Origin: Ampullaceana balthica
Taxonomy: Eukaryota; Mollusca; Gastropoda; Lymnaeidae
NCBI GenBank assembly: GCA_944989445.1
Contig: CALYLW010000016.1
Coordinates: forward strand, 3,328,505 to 3,392,504
Direction of reading: 5' to 3'
DNA: 64,000 bases
The notes under the pieces were generated by a model. The model ran no database searches, was not told where the DNA came from, and worked only from the letters and a program-made list of their open reading frames with translations. Both the position numbers and the translations under genes were made by a program. Positions 61,831 through 64,000 of the stretch are shown one piece after another; the stretch's first letter is position 1, and each line of letters begins with the position of its first letter.

Positions 61831-62392
61831 AAAGTTTTAAGTCTTCGACATTTTAATAACTTTTTTCGGCTGCAAAACTGAGTGAGAAGAAATATATTTT
61901 TTGTCCAAAATAGCACCTGGAACATCGTTTTCGGATAGCACTATAACACTATTAAACACACTGTTGCTAGCCATGTTTGAGAAAGTTTGACCTTACTGAC
62001 AACGAAGAGCCTAAAAATAGATATGACCGAATGGCCTATGACGCGTTGGGGTCACAGAAATGATCAAGCCTTATGTTGTTGTTTTTTTCTTTTCTTACAA
62101 AATTTGATTTCAATGATTTCAATTACCTATAATTTTTAATTATGAGGTTAGGTTGAGTGTTTATAGTATGCTAAACCTGGGACTAAAACTAATGAGACTA
62201 ATGAAATTAATTTAAAATTCTTATAATTACGATTAAATTAGATACTTTTAGTTTTAGGGTCACCGTCAGCCGTCAGGCCAGCAGGGTTAGGGTTAGTTGT
62301 ATACTTTTTACATTAAAATAGAAAAACAAATATAGGCTATAGGCAGGGACTAAAATTCGTATAATTACGATTAAATTAGATCTTCTAGTTTG
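61831..62392. other. Non-coding sequence, nothing recognised
   Basis: AT-rich DNA before the palindrome cluster. AATTACGATTAAATTAGAT occurs twice (about 62226 and 62361). Confidence 0.35.
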
Positions 62393-62575
62393 GATGTTGC
62401 TAGCGCATGTCGTAACGCTAGCCAGGAAACTAGTGCTACGACATGTCGTAGCAGCAGGCGATTCGGCGGGATGTTGATAGCGTTACGACATGTCGTAACA
62501 CTAGCCAGGAAACTGCTGCTACGAAATGTCGTAGCAGAAGTTTCCTGGCTAGTTCTACGACTAGTCTCAGCAGTA
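62393..62575. repeat. Cluster of nested palindromes in a 77-bp direct repeat
   Basis: TGCTACGACATGTCGTAGCA (62434-62453) is a perfect 20-bp palindrome, and GTTACGACATGTCGTAAC (62482-62499) a perfect 18-bp one. 62501-62552 forms a 52-nt hairpin: 14-bp arms CTAGCCAGGAAACT / AGTTTCCTGGCTAG enclose one mismatch, a 9-bp stem and a 4-nt loop. The two halves starting GATGTTG at 62393 and 62470 are direct repeats. GC content is well above the surroundings. No coding role is seen. Confidence 0.9.
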
Positions 62576-63131
62576 GAGTAGACACTTCGAAAAAACTAAG
62601 TCGCTATAATATCTTAACAAACTCTTCTCTTAATTATTATTAATATTTTATACGCATATATTATACGCTATTAATAGATCTGGGCTTATTTATGTGTGTA
62701 TTAATTCAAAAATGTAAATTTATTTAAATTAGTACAAAAATAACAAGCACATTCATTGTGGTTTATTTTTTTTTAAATATAAAAATTTGCCAACATCGGA
62801 GTTTAAACTAAGGTTGTTAATTCCGCTCGTTTTTTAGAACCGTTTAACAGTTCAAAAGAAAAATACCGGTTAAACACCCGTCCGTATTTCCTTATATTTT
62901 GAGAACCAGCGAGAGGGTGCATGAAGATTGAAGTTTTCGCCTCGCGTCGTCTGACAATGACATCAAAACCTGCTTCCCCCGCTTGCGTTCGCGATACCTT
63001 CAACTTCAATTCAGAGAGTTAAAAAAAAACAAAAAAAACTTCCAAACAATTAAGTAAACAGTGATTGTTTATTGTCAATTTTTAATTATTTTTTTTTAGG
63101 ACTTGTGATTAACCGTTCTAAATAAGAGGAC
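62576..63131. other. Non-coding sequence, nothing recognised
   Basis: A minus-strand frame at 62803-63009 has no recognisable domain. Confidence 0.35.
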
Positions 63132-64000
63132 CAGTGGCGTAGCTGGGGGGGGGGCGGTGGGGGTGGTCCGACCCGGGCGGCACTCATTCAGGGGCGGCAT
63201 TAGGGGAATTTGAAAAGCACAGCCATTTGGGACAACCGCCCTTTTTCTTTTGAAGGGGAAAACCAGGGTGAAAATAAAATATTCGTACTTTCCAGTTGTA
63301 ATAAACGGATTCTCACAACATTGTTTTGATTACACACTGTTTGTTATAACTAACGCATTACCGTTTAGAAATTTAAAATCGCACAAAAATTGTATCGATT
63401 TTGTTTTGAAAATTAAGCACTATACGTCACGGGTGACGCTTTTATAAGAAAACAAAACAAAGAACACATCACCGCTGGACCGAATATACTATTAATATCG
63501 CCGCGACAGTAAATTGCGTGAATTTTAGAAATGCACAGAATGATACGCGAAAAAGTACATACATGGCACGGTGGTTCAAATATTGTGTTTAACTTGCAAG
63601 TAGTATATTTCTATTACTGTTTCAGTTTTCAGAAAATTAAATTATTCTAAGGTAATTTATTAAAAATTAATATTTTTTTTCTTTCATTAAAGTAGCGCAA
63701 ACAAAATTTGTGTGTTTCATTAAAATACGTTTATTCATTAAAATGTTACGCCTATCCTATTAAAGTAATGTTTAAATGGTTTGAATTAGTCTATTTTACT
63801 TAAATTATTAAGATTTTTTACAAGAAAGATTTTTTTCCCCCCAAATTTTGCATAATCGTGAAAATTTGTTAAGATCGTGAATGGTGTATTCACCGTTGAT
63901 GAAAATTATATATTGTTTCTCCTGTAAACTGTTTTATGATCTTTTCCAATCAAATTTTAACACGGAAAATGGTTTTAACAAATAGTGGAAATTTAATCTC
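63132..64000 (+). mobile_element. hAT family F element, left part
   Basis: CAGTGGCGTAGCTGGG matches the terminus at 37317 in inverted orientation, and the following 700 bp aligns with 36600-37317 (for example GACAACCGCCCTTTTTCTTT). It runs off the window. Confidence 0.75.

Overview
This is eukaryotic, invertebrate-type genomic DNA. It is AT-rich, genes are split by introns, and most of the sequence is transposon-derived. The mix of RTE-like, CR1/Jockey-like and Tx1/L1-like LINEs, a Penelope-like element, many hAT families and mariner remnants would suit a mollusc such as a gastropod. That placement is an inference; no species-diagnostic gene was recognised.

Layout. 0-9.6 kb: non-coding DNA with one end of a hAT element, a perfect hairpin, a foldback-type element with 85-bp inverted repeats, and a diverged two-part tandem repeat split by a Tx1/L1-like LINE relic. 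9.6-16.5 kb: transposons nested inside transposons, most with matching 8-bp target duplications, including a 1-kb TGTA/TG microsatellite. 16.5-23.3 kb: mostly unrecognised, with a small MITE, a decayed Penelope-like element and LINE 3' ends. 23.5-33.2 kb: the first four coding exons of a Rab-family GTPase on the + strand. Its 8.6-kb first intron holds a long inverted repeat split by an almost intact RTE-like LINE (itself split by a hAT element), a BED-finger hAT remnant and a second LINE fragment. 33.9-37.3 kb: another LINE 3' half and a hAT composite. 37.3-42.1 kb: unrecognised sequence with a recent 576-bp tandem duplication. 42.1-48.0 kb: a large minus-strand gene for an acidic, repeat-containing protein. 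Its upstream 2.9 kb is open; its downstream 2.9 kb, with a C2H2 finger, is broken by a stop and about nine frameshifts. 48.6-52.1 kb: two minisatellites and a hAT MITE. 52.7-57.6 kb: a ZBED-like hAT with an internal deletion, a deleted mariner, and more BED-family hAT copies. 58.6-59.5 kb: a minus-strand nine-finger C2H2 gene interrupted by two frameshifts. 60-64 kb: a 36-bp minisatellite, a LINE tail, a diverged duplication, a cluster of palindromes and a hAT end.

The host genes supported are therefore three: the Rab GTPase (5' half only), the acidic/zinc-finger protein, and the C2H2 protein. They show no functional link to each other. The three hAT copies that begin TAGGGCTG and carry a BED finger or its remnants, and the repeated copies of other families here, point to several rounds of hAT activity.

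I did not find a clearly new enzymatic system. The most unusual items are the palindrome cluster near 62.4-62.6 kb, the foldback element with tandem-repeat arms, the transposon nest, and the altered P-loop encoded by the Rab exon 1/2 junction.
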